Source: an uncultured Bacteroides sp.
GTDB taxonomy: Bacteria; Bacteroidota; Bacteroidia; Bacteroidales; Bacteroidaceae
Assembly (NCBI RefSeq): GCF_963676325.1
Contig: NZ_OY781099.1
Location: 1,984,001 to 2,048,000, forward strand
Length of the DNA stretch: 64,000 bases
Direction of reading: 5' to 3'
The position numbers and the translations under genes are program-made. The notes under the pieces are model-generated. The model ran no database searches, was not told the origin of the DNA, and saw only the letters and a program-made list of their open reading frames with translations. This document shows positions 9,335 to 19,196 of this stretch, in pieces (position 1 is the stretch's first letter; each line of letters begins with the position of its first letter).

Positions 9335-10868
9335 ATATTTCTTGTTGCTGTTAGTGTTTCTGCCTCTGCTATTATTCCGTGATTTTACACCGGATAATGA
9401 GCTGAAGTATCTTAGTATTGCAGATGAAGCTATAAGGAATGGCAATTTCTTTACTTTCACAAATCATGGAGAAGTGTATGCTGATAAGCCACCGCTCTAT
9501 TTGTGGATTGTAATGTTGGGAAAGCTAATCTTTGGTATGCACAGCATGTTGTTTCTAGGGTTATTCTCTGTTATCCCTGCTTTAGTTGTTCTTCATGTAA
9601 TGGATAAATGGATTTCTGGAAGCGTAGATGAAAAGAACCGTTTGTCGGGACAATTGATGCTGATTACCAGCGGTTATTTTATAGGAGCAGGTGTCGTTTT
9701 GCGAATGGATATGCTGATGTGTATGTTTATTGTGCTTGCTCTGTATACTTTTTATCAGATGTTTATAGGAAAAGGTACAAAATGGAGCGGGCTTCTATTT
9801 GCTGTATATGTTTTTATGGCATTATTCACTAAAGGGCCAATAGGAATACTGGTTCCACTGTTGTCTGTAGTAGCTTTTCTTATAGTGAAAGGGGAATTAA
9901 GAACTTTGGGACGTTATTGGGGCGCTAAAACATGGATTGTTTTATTAATAGGTGCTGCCATTTGGTTTGCTGGTGTTTTTATAGAGGGAGGATATGATTA
10001 TTTGCACAATTTATTGTTTAACCAGACAGTGAATAGAGCGGTTGACTCTTTCCATCATAAGAAACCTTTCTATTATTACTTTGAGGTAATATGGTATTGT
10101 CTTGCTCCATGGTCTTTGCTTTATATTGGCTTAATTTTTGCTGCAATCAAAGCTAAATTGATCAATACAGATCTGGAGAAATTCTTTTTGACCATTATAA
10201 CTGTGACATTTATTCTTCTTACTCTGATAAGTTCTAAAGTAGAGGTTTATATGCTTCCGGCATTTCCTTTCTTTGGCTATCTTACAGTATTATTACTACA
10301 GAAAATAAAGTTAAACAAGGGTGTTTCATTATTGATTGCTATCCCTGTGGTGGCACTTGGGCTGGCGTTACCGGCTGTTTGCATATTAAGCAGATATCCT
10401 TCAATGGCATTTTTGAATCATCCGTTAATTTATATTGCATCTGCTCTTTTATCAGTATCATGTGTTGTTTCTCTGTATTATTTATATGGACAAAAAAATC
10501 TGAATAAATCGGTAAATACGTTGGCTGTAGGATTGCTCCTGACTATTTTTACAGGATCTTTCTTTATCCCTTCTTATAACGAATATATAGGATATGGAAA
10601 GCTTGCTGAAAAAGGAAAAGAGCTTGCTCAAAAGAATGGAATTGACTCATATTGCTTCTATAATGTTGGTAGAGCGGCAAATATGGATGCTTATCTTAAT
10701 AAAGAGTTGAGAGAACTGAAAGACGCTGATTTGAATAATAGGCAATGCAGTAAATCAATTTTATTCCTTCGTACAAAGGATATTCAAAAGGATTCTTTGC
10801 TAAGCAAAATGATAGAAGGGAAAGAAAAATTTGTAGAAGGGAAGTATTCTATCGTAGTTTTTAAGTAG
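9321..10868 (+). CDS. ArnT-like (GT83) lipid-linked sugar transferase
   Basis: A 515-residue integral membrane protein with about 11-12 hydrophobic helices. The first periplasmic loop has the ArnT/PMT signature (FTPDNELKYLSIADEAI, then HGEVYADKPPLYLW), including the acidic residue and KPP motif used by these enzymes. The family transfers a monosaccharide from a polyprenyl phosphate to lipid A or to protein on the periplasmic face. Its position after GT2 and LAB_N genes gives a complete donor-synthesis and transfer module. The acceptor is unknown. Confidence 0.85.
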   Translation: MKTNRYFLLLLVFLPLLLFRDFTPDNELKYLSIADEAIRNGNFFTFTNHGEVYADKPPLYLWIVMLGKLIFGMHSMLFLGLFSVIPALVVLHVMDKWISGSVDEKNRLSGQLMLITSGYFIGAGVVLRMDMLMCMFIVLALYTFYQMFIGKGTKWSGLLFAVYVFMALFTKGPIGILVPLLSVVAFLIVKGELRTLGRYWGAKTWIVLLIGAAIWFAGVFIEGGYDYLHNLLFNQTVNRAVDSFHHKKPFYYYFEVIWYCLAPWSLLYIGLIFAAIKAKLINTDLEKFFLTIITVTFILLTLISSKVEVYMLPAFPFFGYLTVLLLQKIKLNKGVSLLIAIPVVALGLALPAVCILSRYPSMAFLNHPLIYIASALLSVSCVVSLYYLYGQKNLNKSVNTLAVGLLLTIFTGSFFIPSYNEYIGYGKLAEKGKELAQKNGIDSYCFYNVGRAANMDAYLNKELRELKDADLNNRQCSKSILFLRTKDIQKDSLLSKMIEGKEKFVEGKYSIVVFK

Positions 10869-10873
10869 ACGAA

Positions 10874-11884
10874 ATGAAGAAAATTTTAGTAACAGGTGCA
10901 GCCGGATTTATAGGCTATTATCTGGTAAAGAGATTGCTTGAACGTGGTAATGAAGTCGTTGGCATTGATAATATTAATCAGTATTACGATGTTAAATTGA
11001 AATATAGTCGTTTGAAAGAGACTGGTATCTATCAGGACGAAATAGCTGACAGGAAGTCTGTTCAAAGTAGTATATATCCACACTATCGATTTATTAAAAT
11101 GGATCTGACAGAAAGGAATGAAATTAATAACCTTTTTGAAAATGAGAAATTTGATATAGTTTGTAATCTGGCAGCTCAAGCTGGAGTACGATACTCTATT
11201 GATCATCCATTCACTTATATAGATTCAAATATTGTAGGTTATGCCAATATACTTGAAGCATGCAGACAGAATAAAGTAGAGCACTTTATATATGCAAGTT
11301 CCAGCAGTATATACGGATTAAATGATAAGATACCTTATTCGGAAGATGATCAGGTAGACAAGCCTGTAAGCTTGTATGCTGCCACTAAAAAGGCGAATGA
11401 ACTTATGGCTCATTCCTATAGCCATTTATATCATTTACCAACTACCGGAGTGCGTTTCTTTACGGTTTATGGTCCTTGGGGGAGGCCGGATATGGCTCCT
11501 TATCTTTTTATGAAATCAATCATAAACGGAAGTCCTATAAAAGTATTTAATAATGGCAACATGGAACGCGATTTTACTTACATAGATGATATCATTGATG
11601 GATTAGAAAAAATTATTAATGTTCCATCTGTTGGTCAGACTCCATATAAAATATATAATATTGGAAATTCCAGTCCGGTAAAACTGATGGACTTTATTCA
11701 TGCAATTGAAGAGGTTTCAGGCAAGGAAGCAATTAAAGAATATGTGGGGATGCAGCCAGGAGATGTTTATAAAACTTTTGCAGATACTACTCATTTAGAA
11801 AGAGATTTTGGATACAAGCCAAATACTAGTATCAAAGATGGAATTGATAAATTTTATAAATGGTACGTAGAATATAGCAATTAA
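10874..11884 (+). CDS. NAD-dependent epimerase, UDP-glucuronate 4-epimerase-like
   Basis: A 336-residue extended-SDR enzyme with a GAAGFIGYYLVKRL NAD-binding loop, a Ser-rich strand (YASSSSIYG) and the catalytic YxxxK (LYAATKKANE). The segment NINQYYDVKLKYSRL near residue 36 and RFFTVYGPWGRPDMA near 200 are typical of the CapI / UDP-GlcA 4-epimerase group, which makes UDP-GalA. It starts 5 bp after the ArnT-like stop. This suggests that the operon's lipid-linked sugar is a uronic acid, which is inference. Confidence 0.85.
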   Translation: MKKILVTGAAGFIGYYLVKRLLERGNEVVGIDNINQYYDVKLKYSRLKETGIYQDEIADRKSVQSSIYPHYRFIKMDLTERNEINNLFENEKFDIVCNLAAQAGVRYSIDHPFTYIDSNIVGYANILEACRQNKVEHFIYASSSSIYGLNDKIPYSEDDQVDKPVSLYAATKKANELMAHSYSHLYHLPTTGVRFFTVYGPWGRPDMAPYLFMKSIINGSPIKVFNNGNMERDFTYIDDIIDGLEKIINVPSVGQTPYKIYNIGNSSPVKLMDFIHAIEEVSGKEAIKEYVGMQPGDVYKTFADTTHLERDFGYKPNTSIKDGIDKFYKWYVEYSN

Positions 11885-11919
11885 ACATTACTTTTGCAGA
11901 GTATAACGATAAAGAAATT

Positions 11920-12939
11920 ATGGATACAATTATATTAGGAATTGAATCTTCCTGTGACGATACTTCGGCTGCTGTTATAAGAAACGGAGTGTTACTGTCT
12001 AATGTGGTTGCCAGTCAGGCTGTGCACGAGTCGTATGGTGGCGTAGTGCCCGAACTTGCTTCACGGGCACATCAACAGAATATAGTCCCTGTTGTCAGCG
12101 AGGCGTTAAAGAGAGCAAATGTTACTAAAGAGGAATTAAGTGCTGTGGCTTTTACCCGCGGTCCGGGATTAATGGGATCATTACTGGTGGGTGTTTCTTT
12201 TGCAAAAGGATTTGCTCGCTCCTTAAATATTCCAATGGTTGATGTTAATCACTTGAATGGCCATGTTTTAGCTCATTTTATTAAAGAAAAAGATGAAGAC
12301 GCAGATCAGCCTAATTTTCCTTTTCTTTGCTTGTTAGTTTCGGGAGGGAACTCTCAGATTATACTTGTAAAGGCATATAATGATATGGAAGTGCTGGGAC
12401 AGACAATTGACGATGCGGCCGGAGAGGCTATTGATAAATGCTCAAAGGTTATGGGACTTGGTTATCCTGGTGGTCCGATTATTGATAAAATGGCTCGTCA
12501 GGGTAATCCAAAAGCATTTACTTTCAGTAAACCGCATATTCCGGGGTATAATTATAGTTTCAGTGGATTGAAAACATCTTTTCTTTATTCATTACGTGAC
12601 TATTTAAAAGAAGATCCCGATTTTATAGAACATCATAAGAATGACTTGGCGGCTTCTCTGGAAGCAACCATAGTGGATATTCTGATGAATAAACTTAGAA
12701 AAGTAGCTAAAGATTACAATATTAAAGAAGTAGCTATAGCTGGAGGTGTTTCGGCAAATAATGGACTTCGTAACGCTTTCCGTGAACATGCTGTAAAATA
12801 TGGCTGGAAGATTTATATTCCAAAGTTTAGCTATACCACAGATAATGCGGCTATGATTGCTATTACCGGCTATTTTAAATATCAGAATAAAGAATTTTGT
12901 CCGATGGAATTGCCAGCCTTCTCAAGGGTGACAATGTAA
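11920..12939 (+). CDS. tsaD: tRNA N6-threonylcarbamoyladenosine synthase subunit TsaD
   Basis: A 339-residue Kae1/TsaD family protein. It has the N-terminal GIESSCDDTSAAV motif, the metal-binding HxxxH (VNHLNGHVLAH), the nucleotide motif LLVSGGNSQI, and the C-terminal VAIAGGVSANNGLR and YTTDNAAMIA motifs. It acts with TsaB, TsaC and TsaE to modify A37 of ANN-decoding tRNAs. It is followed 12 bp later by cinA, so the two are probably cotranscribed. Confidence 0.97.
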   Translation: MDTIILGIESSCDDTSAAVIRNGVLLSNVVASQAVHESYGGVVPELASRAHQQNIVPVVSEALKRANVTKEELSAVAFTRGPGLMGSLLVGVSFAKGFARSLNIPMVDVNHLNGHVLAHFIKEKDEDADQPNFPFLCLLVSGGNSQIILVKAYNDMEVLGQTIDDAAGEAIDKCSKVMGLGYPGGPIIDKMARQGNPKAFTFSKPHIPGYNYSFSGLKTSFLYSLRDYLKEDPDFIEHHKNDLAASLEATIVDILMNKLRKVAKDYNIKEVAIAGGVSANNGLRNAFREHAVKYGWKIYIPKFSYTTDNAAMIAITGYFKYQNKEFCPMELPAFSRVTM

Positions 12940-12951
12940 AATACTTGAGAT

Positions 12952-14187
12952 ATGTTTGTAGAAATAATAACAATTGGTGATGAGTTGCTCATCGGTCAGG
13001 TAATTGATACTAATTCAGCCTGGATGGGCAAAGAGCTGAATAATGTAGGCTTCGAGGTTATCCGTGTTACTTCGGTTAGAGATAGGGAAGATGAGATTCT
13101 GGAAGCAGTTGATGCTGCAATGAAAAGGGTTGATGTGGTTTTAATGACTGGTGGATTGGGGCCAACTAAAGATGATATCACCAAATATACTCTTTGTAAG
13201 TACTTTGGAACTGAGCTGGTTTTTAGTGAAATGGTTTTTGAGAATATAAAAAGAATTCTGGCCAATAGGATTACAATGAATCCTTTAAATAAAGCTCAGG
13301 CGCTAGTTCCTAAAGATTATTGCACGGTGATAAATAACAGGGTGGGAACAGCCTCTGTAAGTTGGTTTGAGAAGAATGGTAAGGTACTGGTATCTATGCC
13401 TGGTGTGCCTCAGGAAATGAAAACCAATATGAGCGAGGAGGTTATACCAAGACTTTGTGCTCGTTTTAAAATGGGAGCAATTGTTCACAAAACCTATACG
13501 GTTAAGAACTATCCGGAATCAGCATTGGCTATAGCATTAACAGATTGGGAAGATCAGTTGCCTGAATGCATAAAACTGGCCTATTTACCCAAATCGGGCA
13601 TTGTTCGTTTGCGACTTACTGGTCGGGGTAATAATGAAGATGAGATGAATAGTCTCGTTCTTAAAGAAGGGGCGAAGTTATATGATATTTTGGGCGAAAA
13701 TGTACTTGATGAAAATGATTCTCCCTTGGAGGAAATTGTTGGGAGTATGCTGAAAGAGCGAAGCCTTACACTCTCTACAGCAGAGAGCTGTACTGGTGGG
13801 AATATTGCAGCACGGATAACGTCTGTTTCAGGTTGTTCTGCTTATTTCAAAGGAAGCGTGGTTGCTTACTCTAATGAAATTAAGAAAGAACTGCTTCAGG
13901 TGTCTGAAGATACGCTTAATAAATTTGGTGCGGTTAGTGAGGAGGTTGTAAAGGAAATGGTAAACGGAGCGATGAATTCGCTTAAAACAGATTGTGCAGT
14001 AGCCGTTTCCGGAATAGCCGGACCTGATGGAGGTACTGCTGAAAAGCCTGTAGGGACTGTGTGGGTTGCTGCAGCCTATGGAAAAACAATCCTGACTTTA
14101 AAGCAAGAAGTGGATTTTGGAAGAGAGCTTAATGTGGAACGGGCAACAAATAATGCTCTTCTATTGCTCCAGAAAGTATTAAAATGA
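12952..14187 (+). CDS. cinA: CinA: nucleotide pyrophosphatase plus nicotinamide-nucleotide amidase
   Basis: A 411-residue two-domain protein. The N-terminal molybdopterin-binding-like (COG1058) domain shows [20 protein letters not shown] and [14 protein letters not shown]. The C-terminal PncC-type amidase domain has [16 protein letters not shown] and [21 protein letters not shown]. The family works in pyridine-nucleotide repair and recycling. Full length for the family. Confidence 0.95.
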   Translation: MFVEIITIGDELLIGQVIDTNSAWMGKELNNVGFEVIRVTSVRDREDEILEAVDAAMKRVDVVLMTGGLGPTKDDITKYTLCKYFGTELVFSEMVFENIKRILANRITMNPLNKAQALVPKDYCTVINNRVGTASVSWFEKNGKVLVSMPGVPQEMKTNMSEEVIPRLCARFKMGAIVHKTYTVKNYPESALAIALTDWEDQLPECIKLAYLPKSGIVRLRLTGRGNNEDEMNSLVLKEGAKLYDILGENVLDENDSPLEEIVGSMLKERSLTLSTAESCTGGNIAARITSVSGCSAYFKGSVVAYSNEIKKELLQVSEDTLNKFGAVSEEVVKEMVNGAMNSLKTDCAVAVSGIAGPDGGTAEKPVGTVWVAAAYGKTILTLKQEVDFGRELNVERATNNALLLLQKVLK

Positions 14188-14308
14188 AGAATATTTGATG
14201 CGCAATTGTGAATTAATTAGTAAAACACTTGTTTTGTATTGATTAAATCACTTACTTTGTGCCCTGTTTGGAAAGTACTAGAAAGAAAACTATAAAAATA
14301 AGATAGAA

Positions 14309-14569
14309 ATGTCGAAGATTTGTCAAATTACCGGAAAGAAAGCCATGATTGGCAACAATGTATCACACTCAAAAAGAAGAACAAAAAGAACCTTTGATGT
14401 GAACTTGTTTACTAAGAAGTTCTACTATGTAGAGCAGGATTGTTGGATCAGCATAAGCCTTAGTGCTGCTGGTTTACGCACTATTAATAAAAAAGGGTTA
14501 GATGCAGCATTGAATGATGCGGTAACTAAAGGGTATTGTGATTGGAAAAGCATTAAAATAATTGCTTAA
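14309..14569 (+). CDS. rpmB: 50S ribosomal protein L28
   Basis: An 86-residue basic protein with the L28 start [27 protein letters not shown]. It heads a tight cluster with rpmG and the DUF4295 gene, an order typical of Bacteroidetes. A 120-bp leader precedes it; TTACTTTG near 14251 is a near-match to a -7 box, but I rate it weak. Confidence 0.96.
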   Translation: MSKICQITGKKAMIGNNVSHSKRRTKRTFDVNLFTKKFYYVEQDCWISISLSAAGLRTINKKGLDAALNDAVTKGYCDWKSIKIIA

Positions 14570-14589
14570 TTTTAAGGAAAGATTGACTT

Positions 14590-14778
14590 ATGGCAAAGAA
14601 AGCAAAAGGTAATAGAGTACAAGTTATCCTAGAGTGTACAGAACACAAAGATAGCGGCATGCCGGGAACTTCCCGTTACATTACAACGAAGAACAGAAAG
14701 AATACTACAGAAAGAATTGAGTTGAAGAAATATAATTCAATCTTGAAAAGAGTAACAGTACACAAAGAAATTAAATAA
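14590..14778 (+). CDS. rpmG: 50S ribosomal protein L33
   Basis: A 62-residue protein with the L33 pattern [12 protein letters not shown] and [20 protein letters not shown]. The zinc-binding cysteines of the Zn form are not present as CxxC pairs, so this is the Cys-poor type. It lies 20 bp after rpmB. Confidence 0.96.
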   Translation: MAKKAKGNRVQVILECTEHKDSGMPGTSRYITTKNRKNTTERIELKKYNSILKRVTVHKEIK

Positions 14779-14786
14779 GATAAACC

Positions 14787-14945
14787 ATGGCAAAGAAAAC
14801 AGTAGCAAGTTTGCAAGACGGAACCAAAGAAGGTCGTTCTTATACAAAGGTTATCAAAATGGTGAAATCTCCGAAAACTGGAGCTTACGCTTTTGACGAA
14901 AAAATGGTACCTAACGAAAAAGTTCAAGACTTTTTTAAGAAATAA
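14787..14945 (+). CDS. DUF4295 small basic protein
   Basis: A 52-residue basic protein (MAKKTVASLQDG..., ending QDFFKK). It begins 8 bp after rpmG with an ATG. It is a Bacteroidetes-restricted family that almost always follows rpmG, and a ribosome-linked role is presumed from that context only. A strong terminator follows. Confidence 0.9.
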   Translation: MAKKTVASLQDGTKEGRSYTKVIKMVKSPKTGAYAFDEKMVPNEKVQDFFKK

Positions 14946-14974
14946 TTGTCGTTGTCTTTAAGACGGCTGTCAAA

Positions 14975-15008
14975 AACTTCCTCTCATTCATAAAAATGAG
15001 AGGAAGTT
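14975..15008 (+). terminator. Rho-independent terminator of rpmB-rpmG cluster
   Basis: A 14-bp perfect stem (AACTTCCTCTCATT and its complement) with a 6-nt loop, followed by a run of T. Confidence 0.93.
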
Positions 15009-15012
15009 TTTT

Positions 15013-15042
15013 TTTGCAACCTACTTATTTGTTATATCTTTG
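15013..15042 (+). promoter_or_regulatory. Promoter of ftsY-rimO
   Basis: TTTG at 15013-15016 and TATCTTTG at 15035-15042, separated by 18 bp, match the Bacteroides -33/-7 pair. The ftsY ATG is 31 nt downstream. Confidence 0.75.
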
Positions 15043-15072
15043 TAGCATAATATATTACTAATTATAATCAAC

Positions 15073-16029
15073 ATGGGATTTTTTAGTTTTTTCTCCAAAG
15101 AAAAGAAAGAGACGTTAGACAAGGGATTGTCTAAGACCAAAGAAAGTGTCTTTGGTAAGATCGCCAGAGCCGTTGCGGGTAAATCAAAAGTAGACGATGA
15201 AGTCCTGGATAACTTGGAAGAAGTTTTGATTACCTCGGATGTTGGGGTTGAAACTACTTTGACTATTATCAAGCGAATAGAAGCAAGAGTTGCTTCAGAT
15301 AAATATGTGAATGCTCAAGAATTAAATAGCATCCTTCGTGATGAGATTGCCGCTCTATTAAAAGAAAATAATCCAGAAGATGAAGAAGATTTCAGCACAC
15401 CAGCCGGTAAAAGTCCGTATGTGATTATGGTCGTTGGTGTGAATGGTGTTGGTAAAACTACTACTATTGGTAAAATGGCTTATCAGTTCAAGAAAGCAGG
15501 TAAGTCTGTTTATTTAGGTGCTGCTGATACTTTCCGTGCTGCTGCTGTAGAGCAGTTGGTCATTTGGGGAGAAAGAGTAGGAGTTCCTGTTATTAAACAA
15601 AAAATGGGCGCTGATCCAGCTTCTGTGGCTTATGATACTTTAAGCTCTGCTGTGGCCAATAATGCAGATGTGGTGATTATTGATACTGCAGGTAGATTGC
15701 ATAATAAAGTAAACTTAATGAATGAGTTGACCAAGATAAAGAACGTAATGAAGAAAGTTGTTCCTGACGCTCCTCATGAAGTTTTATTGGTTTTGGATGG
15801 CTCAACAGGACAAAACGCATTTGAACAGGCTAAGCAATTTACATTAGCTACTGAAGTAAGCTCATTGGCTATTACTAAGCTGGACGGAACTGCTAAAGGT
15901 GGCGTTGTGATTGGTATTTCTGATCAGTTTAAAATACCGGTAAAATATATCGGTTTGGGAGAAGGAATGGAAGATTTGCAGGTGTTCCGCAAAAAAGAAT
16001 TTGTTGATTCGTTATTTGGAGAAAATTGA
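15073..16029 (+). CDS. ftsY: Signal recognition particle receptor FtsY
   Basis: A 318-residue SRP GTPase. It has a short basic/acidic N-terminal region, an NG domain with G1 GVNGVGKTTTIGKMA, DTFRAAAVEQL, G3 DTAGR and G4 TKLDG, and a C-terminal YIGLGEGMEDLQVF. It docks SRP-bound ribosomes at the inner membrane. It lacks the long acidic A domain of E. coli FtsY, as is usual in this phylum. Its stop overlaps the rimO start by one base. Confidence 0.97.
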   Translation: MGFFSFFSKEKKETLDKGLSKTKESVFGKIARAVAGKSKVDDEVLDNLEEVLITSDVGVETTLTIIKRIEARVASDKYVNAQELNSILRDEIAALLKENNPEDEEDFSTPAGKSPYVIMVVGVNGVGKTTTIGKMAYQFKKAGKSVYLGAADTFRAAAVEQLVIWGERVGVPVIKQKMGADPASVAYDTLSSAVANNADVVIIDTAGRLHNKVNLMNELTKIKNVMKKVVPDAPHEVLLVLDGSTGQNAFEQAKQFTLATEVSSLAITKLDGTAKGGVVIGISDQFKIPVKYIGLGEGMEDLQVFRKKEFVDSLFGEN

Positions 16030-17330
16030 TGAAAAAAAATACGATTGATTTAATCACATTAGGATGTTCTAAAAACTTGGTAGATTCGGAACAACTGATT
16101 CGTCAGTTGGAAGAAAACGGTTATAGCGTAACCCATGATTCTGAATCACCGGAAGGAGAGATTGCCGTAATTAACACTTGCGGTTTTATTGGTGACGCGA
16201 AAGAAGAGTCTATTAACATGATCCTTGAGTTTGCTCAGGCAAAGGAAGAGGGGCGTTTGAAAAAACTATATGTTATGGGATGTCTTTCGGAGCGTTATTT
16301 AAAGGAACTTTCTACCGAGATTCCTTTGGTAGACAAGTTCTATGGTAAGTTTAACTGGAAAGGTTTGCTCGATGATCTTGGAAAGGTTTATGATGAACGT
16401 ATTCATATTGAACGCTCGCTTACAACTCCCAAACATTATGCATATTTAAAGATATCAGAAGGATGTGATAGAAAATGCTCTTATTGTGCAATTCCTATTA
16501 TTACAGGCGGGCACGTTTCAAGAAGCATGGAAGATATCATTGATGAAGTGAAGTATCTTGTTGCAAATGGCGTGAAAGAATTTCAGGTAATTGCTCAGGA
16601 ACTCACTTATTATGGGGTTGATCTATATAAAAAGCAGATGCTTCCAGAGCTAATTGAGAGAATCTCAGATGTTCCTGGAGTAGAATGGATTCGTTTGCAT
16701 TATGCTTATCCCGCTCATTTCCCTACTGACTTGTTTAGAGTAATGCGTGAACGCAGTAATGTATGTAAATACATGGATATTGCTTTGCAGCATGTCAGCG
16801 ACAATATGTTGTCTATGATGAAGAGACACGTAACAAAAGAGGATACCTATGCTTTGATGGAACAATTCCGTAAGGAGGTTCCCGGAATACATTTGAGAAC
16901 CACTTTAATGGTGGGGCATCCAGGTGAAACTGAAGCTGACTTTGAGGAGTTAAAGGAATTTGTAAAGCGTGCTAAGTTTGATAGAATGGGAGCTTTTACA
17001 TATTCTGAAGAGGAGGGAACTTATTCTGCCAATAATTATGAAGATGTGATTCCTCGTGAAGTTAAGCAAGACAGACTTGACGAACTGATGGCTATCCAAC
17101 AAGGAATATCTGCAGAGTTGACAGCTCAAAAGATTGGGAAATGCTTTAAAGTAATAATTGACCGGAAAGAAGGCGATTATTATATTGGACGTACAGAATT
17201 TGACTCTCCTGAAGTTGATCCTGAAGTTCTGATATTAGCAGCTGATGTGCAACTAGAAATAGGACATTTTTATCAGGTGAAGGTTACTGATGCTGATGAT
17301 TTTGATCTTTATGCACAAGTAATTGAATAG
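16029..17330 (+). CDS. rimO: Ribosomal protein S12 methylthiotransferase RimO
   Basis: A 433-residue radical-SAM methylthiotransferase. The N-terminal UPF0004 domain has three Fe-S cysteines (LGCSKNLVDSE, NTCGFIGDAKEES, GCLSERY). The radical SAM cluster is CDRKCSYCAIP, and there is a C-terminal TRAM domain. It modifies an aspartate of S12. The start is the ATG at 16029, which shares one base with the ftsY stop (TGATG); the TTG three bases upstream is not needed. Confidence 0.96.
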   Translation: MKKNTIDLITLGCSKNLVDSEQLIRQLEENGYSVTHDSESPEGEIAVINTCGFIGDAKEESINMILEFAQAKEEGRLKKLYVMGCLSERYLKELSTEIPLVDKFYGKFNWKGLLDDLGKVYDERIHIERSLTTPKHYAYLKISEGCDRKCSYCAIPIITGGHVSRSMEDIIDEVKYLVANGVKEFQVIAQELTYYGVDLYKKQMLPELIERISDVPGVEWIRLHYAYPAHFPTDLFRVMRERSNVCKYMDIALQHVSDNMLSMMKRHVTKEDTYALMEQFRKEVPGIHLRTTLMVGHPGETEADFEELKEFVKRAKFDRMGAFTYSEEEGTYSANNYEDVIPREVKQDRLDELMAIQQGISAELTAQKIGKCFKVIIDRKEGDYYIGRTEFDSPEVDPEVLILAADVQLEIGHFYQVKVTDADDFDLYAQVIE

Positions 17331-17407
17331 TGTTTATTTTCTTTGAAATATAATTGCTTAATTAATAGATTTTTACTAATATAGCAATCGCTTAAAAACT
17401 GAAGACA

Positions 17408-17680
17408 TTGAATAATAAAGAATTTATAACAGAATTATCTGGTCGATTGGGATACTCCATAAAAGAAACGACTGATCTTGTATCCTCTGCTATATCTGTT
17501 GTGTCAGAACAGTTGCAGGAAGAGAATGCTGTTGTTGTTCAGGGTTTCGGAACCTTCGAAGTGAAAAAGAAGTTAGAGCGAATTTCAGTTAATCCGGCTA
17601 CAAAACAAAGAATGCTTGTTCCCCCAAAATTGGTGATAAACTTTAAGCCAAGTAATGTTATAAAAGATAAGTTTAAATGA
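17408..17680 (+). CDS. HU family DNA-binding protein
   Basis: A 90-residue HU/IHF fold protein (FITELSGRLGYSIKETTDLV; VVVQGFGTFEVKKKLERISVNPATKQ). It starts with TTG, and no better ATG fits the conserved N-terminus. It is a nucleoid protein. The next gene, 10 bp downstream, begins with a second HU domain, so the pair probably arose by duplication and is cotranscribed. Confidence 0.92.
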   Translation: MNNKEFITELSGRLGYSIKETTDLVSSAISVVSEQLQEENAVVVQGFGTFEVKKKLERISVNPATKQRMLVPPKLVINFKPSNVIKDKFK

Positions 17681-17690
17681 ATCTGAAGTA

Positions 17691-19196
17691 ATGGGTGAAA
17701 GAATAAACATACAGAACTTAATAGACTTATTAGCTGCTAAGAAAGGACTAAGCAAAAAGGATGCTGAGACTTTTCTTAAAGAGATGTTTGCTGTTATAGA
17801 ACAAGCTCTTCAAACTGACAAATATGTGAAGATTAAGGGCTTGGGCACTTTCAAATTAATTGAAGTTGATAGTAGGGAAAGTGTAAACGTGAATACTGGC
17901 GCGAGAATAGAAATACAGGGGCATACCAAGGTTTCTTTTGCTCCCGAAGCAAGTATCCGTGATCTGATAAACAAGCCATTTGCTCATTTTGAAACAGTTA
18001 TTTTAAATGAAGGCGTTGTTTTTGATGATATAAGTTCCAGTGATGAAAATGCTGATAACGAGAATGAATCTGGCAGTTTTGCTGAAGAAGAACTAGTTCC
18101 TGAAAAAGCAAATCCGGTTATTGAAGAAGTAATTACTCCGGTTGAGCTTCCTGAAAATATCACTAAAGAGTCAGACGTTAAAGAAGAAGATAAATATCCT
18201 GTTGAAGAGATTGTTCAGGCTCCGGAAGAAGTTGTTTCTATTCCTGAACCTGTTGTGGCTAAGGTTGAAGATTTGAAAGATGCTGATAAGGAAGAGGAAA
18301 TCGCTGCTCAGAATAATGAACCTGATAAAGCGAATAAGCAAACAGAAACTGTTATTCCATCTGCTCTATCTGTTGAATCTGTAGTTAGTAATGCGGAAGA
18401 TGCAAAGAAACCGGAACCGATATCTATTGCAGAAAGGCCAGAAGAAAGAGACAATGCTCAGTCTCCTGTAACATCAATATATGCACGATATCAGCCATCT
18501 CAGAATTCTTCGTCGGAAGTCACTCCAAAAGCGCCCGAGGCTGATCAGGAAACAGAAGAATCAGCGAATAAGAAGGCTTTAATTGACGAACTTATTCTTG
18601 CAGCAAGAACAGAGAAGGTTACTCAAAACTATTCTGGTGGAAAATATTCTATTATTTATTTTGTCAGTATGGTCCTTTTTCTGGCAATCTTTGTTGGCGC
18701 TGTATTTGTCTTTATCTATAATCCGGACTATATATTGAATATTCTTCCAGAATCATCGGAAAACAAAACCGATTCTGTTATGGTTGATGCAAATAAGGAG
18801 AAAATAGATACTTTTGCGCTCACCCATCCGGCTCCTACCAGATCGAGAGAGGAGATTAAAAGAGATTTGGCAAGAATAGATAGCATTAATGCCTTGACTT
18901 CCGGTACTAATAATGAAAAGGAGAATAAACAGAAAACTGATAATAAGCAGGAATCAGACGATATCAAAAAGCCTGCTCTTGAAAAGAAGGATCCTAATGA
19001 CTATAAGATTGTTGGAACAATAGAGACTTATACGGTTAAAAAAGGAGAGTCTATAGTAAGAATATCGCAGCATTATTATAACTCAAAAGACCTGTGGACA
19101 CTTATTGTGAAGCATAATTCTACGGCTATAACTAATCCGGATAACGTTCCGGCAGGGACCGTTCTTAAAATTCCAAAGCTTAGTTCTAAACAATAA
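17691..19196 (+). CDS. HU domain - transmembrane - LysM fusion protein
   Basis: A 501-residue protein with three parts. Residues 1-95 are an HU-type DNA-binding domain (LIDLLAAKKGLSKKDAETFLKEM; VKIKGLGTFKLIEV). Residues about 100-315 are an acidic, Pro/Glu-rich linker. A single membrane helix lies near 320-345 (IIYFVSMVLFLAIFVGAVFVF), and a LysM peptidoglycan-binding domain near 447-497 (YTVKKGESIVRISQHYY...VPAGTVLKIPKL). The topology would place HU in the cytoplasm and LysM in the periplasm, so the protein could tether DNA to the cell wall. That role is inference. Confidence 0.88.
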   Translation: MGERINIQNLIDLLAAKKGLSKKDAETFLKEMFAVIEQALQTDKYVKIKGLGTFKLIEVDSRESVNVNTGARIEIQGHTKVSFAPEASIRDLINKPFAHFETVILNEGVVFDDISSSDENADNENESGSFAEEELVPEKANPVIEEVITPVELPENITKESDVKEEDKYPVEEIVQAPEEVVSIPEPVVAKVEDLKDADKEEEIAAQNNEPDKANKQTETVIPSALSVESVVSNAEDAKKPEPISIAERPEERDNAQSPVTSIYARYQPSQNSSSEVTPKAPEADQETEESANKKALIDELILAARTEKVTQNYSGGKYSIIYFVSMVLFLAIFVGAVFVFIYNPDYILNILPESSENKTDSVMVDANKEKIDTFALTHPAPTRSREEIKRDLARIDSINALTSGTNNEKENKQKTDNKQESDDIKKPALEKKDPNDYKIVGTIETYTVKKGESIVRISQHYYNSKDLWTLIVKHNSTAITNPDNVPAGTVLKIPKLSSKQ

